Below are positions 54,387-54,509 of a stretch of DNA of 54,509 nt, piece after piece; within the stretch, counting starts at the first letter, position 1, and every line of letters begins with the position of its first letter. A program made the translations under genes and the position numbers. Source of the stretch: Saprospiraceae bacterium (GTDB lineage Bacteria > Bacteroidota > Bacteroidia > Chitinophagales > Saprospiraceae); assembly GCA_027488935.1 (NCBI GenBank), contig JAIYAP010000078.1:1-54509 (forward strand), in the 5' to 3' direction. The notes beneath the pieces were generated by a model. The model saw only the letters and a list, made by a program, of their open reading frames with translations, did no database searches and was not told the DNA's origin.

Positions 54387-54509
54387 GTAGTGACACCTCG
54401 AGAGGTGTCATCTCCCAAGGTGTCATCTCGAGAGGTGTCATCTCCCCGAGGTGTCATCTCCCCGAGGTGTCATCTCCCCGAGGTGTCATCTCCCCGAGGT
54501 GTCATCTCC
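54387..54509. repeat. Palindrome array B: at least eight units, 15-16-bp period, upstream of ilvE
   Basis: Units of the form GAGGTGTCATCTC start at 54387 (variant GTAGTGACACCTC), 54402, 54417, 54432, 54448, 54464, 54480 and 54496. Spacing is 15 bp for the first three intervals and exactly 16 bp for the remaining four (linker CCC). Seven units carry CATCTC, one mismatch from a perfect palindrome. The junction of the first two units is itself a perfect 9-bp inverted repeat, TGACACCTC-GA-GAGGTGTCA (54391-54410). The array continues beyond the right edge. On the minus strand the unit reads GAGATGACACCTCGGG, matching the 16-bp unit at the start of array A on the plus strand. Confidence 0.92.

Noticed and set aside
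54215-54457. 80-codon minus-strand frame running from array B into ilvE
   Set aside because: Its N-terminal part is repeat sequence and the rest is an out-of-frame reading of ilvE, which has clear class IV aminotransferase motifs.

Overview
The window is chromosomal DNA from a member of the Bacteroidota, most likely a Saprospiria/Chitinophagia-type environmental bacterium. The supporting signs are four secreted proteins ending in a type IX secretion (T9SS) sorting domain, a TonB receptor next to a DUF4249 lipoprotein, two LytS/LytTR two-component pairs, a GYF_2 protein, a TPR-adenylate cyclase, and Bacteroidota-style TAnnTTTG promoter boxes in place of E. coli-type promoters. Placement below phylum is inference. 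No rRNA, tRNA, CRISPR array, insertion sequence or phage gene was seen.

Layout. 1-6.5 kb: an M60-type metallopeptidase with Ig-like repeats (runs off the left edge), an extended SDR, a T9SS-exported serine hydrolase and a divergent AraC regulator. 6.5-12.1 kb: two tandem paralogous Asp-box (BNR) T9SS proteins, a YdeI/OmdA-like protein, and an Rpn/PD-(D/E)XK protein with a heptad-repeat tail. 12.3-17.3 kb: a TetR regulator with a small membrane protein, an outer-membrane protein, a CbpA/CbpM-like J-protein pair, a SnoaL-like secreted protein and a di-haem cytochrome c. 17.6-20.4 kb: a TPR sensor kinase and its LytTR regulator. 20.4-27.5 kb: a TamA-like lipoprotein barrel and TamB. 27.7-31.7 kb: an aspartyl protease/PDZ protein, a GYF-SH3 membrane protein and a TPR-adenylate cyclase. 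32.2-44.0 kb: a long same-strand cluster holding a T9SS protein, TonB receptor, DUF4249 lipoprotein, TolC, HlyD-type adaptor, FtsX/MacB permease, an unknown envelope protein, an ABC ATPase, a LytS-type kinase and a LytTR regulator. It reads as a self-regulated envelope transport system. 44.1-48.1 kb: a SnoaL lipoprotein, ffh and an HI0933-family flavoprotein. 48.35-54.35 kb: the branched-chain amino-acid operon, transcribed leftward as ilvE-ilvD-ilvB-ilvN-ilvC.

Most unusual structure. Two arrays of a 13-bp palindrome, GAGGTGWCAYCTC, sit on either side of the ilv operon. One (48118-48342) has nine copies, eight of them on an exact 28-bp period. The other (54387 to the right edge) has eight copies on a 15-16-bp period. 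Their spacer sequences make the two arrays inversely oriented. Each begins 40-48 bp upstream of a minus-strand start codon (the flavoprotein gene and ilvE). They are not CRISPRs and I do not recognise them. A second intergenic element at 46.7 kb is a 47-bp near-perfect inverted repeat with internal diverged copies; one arm supplies the last codons of the flavoprotein gene.

Start codons were moved to ATG where the longest open frame began at TTG or GTG (at 12733, 17265, 17602, 28850, 29687, 31702, 32203, 37849, 44132 and 51838).
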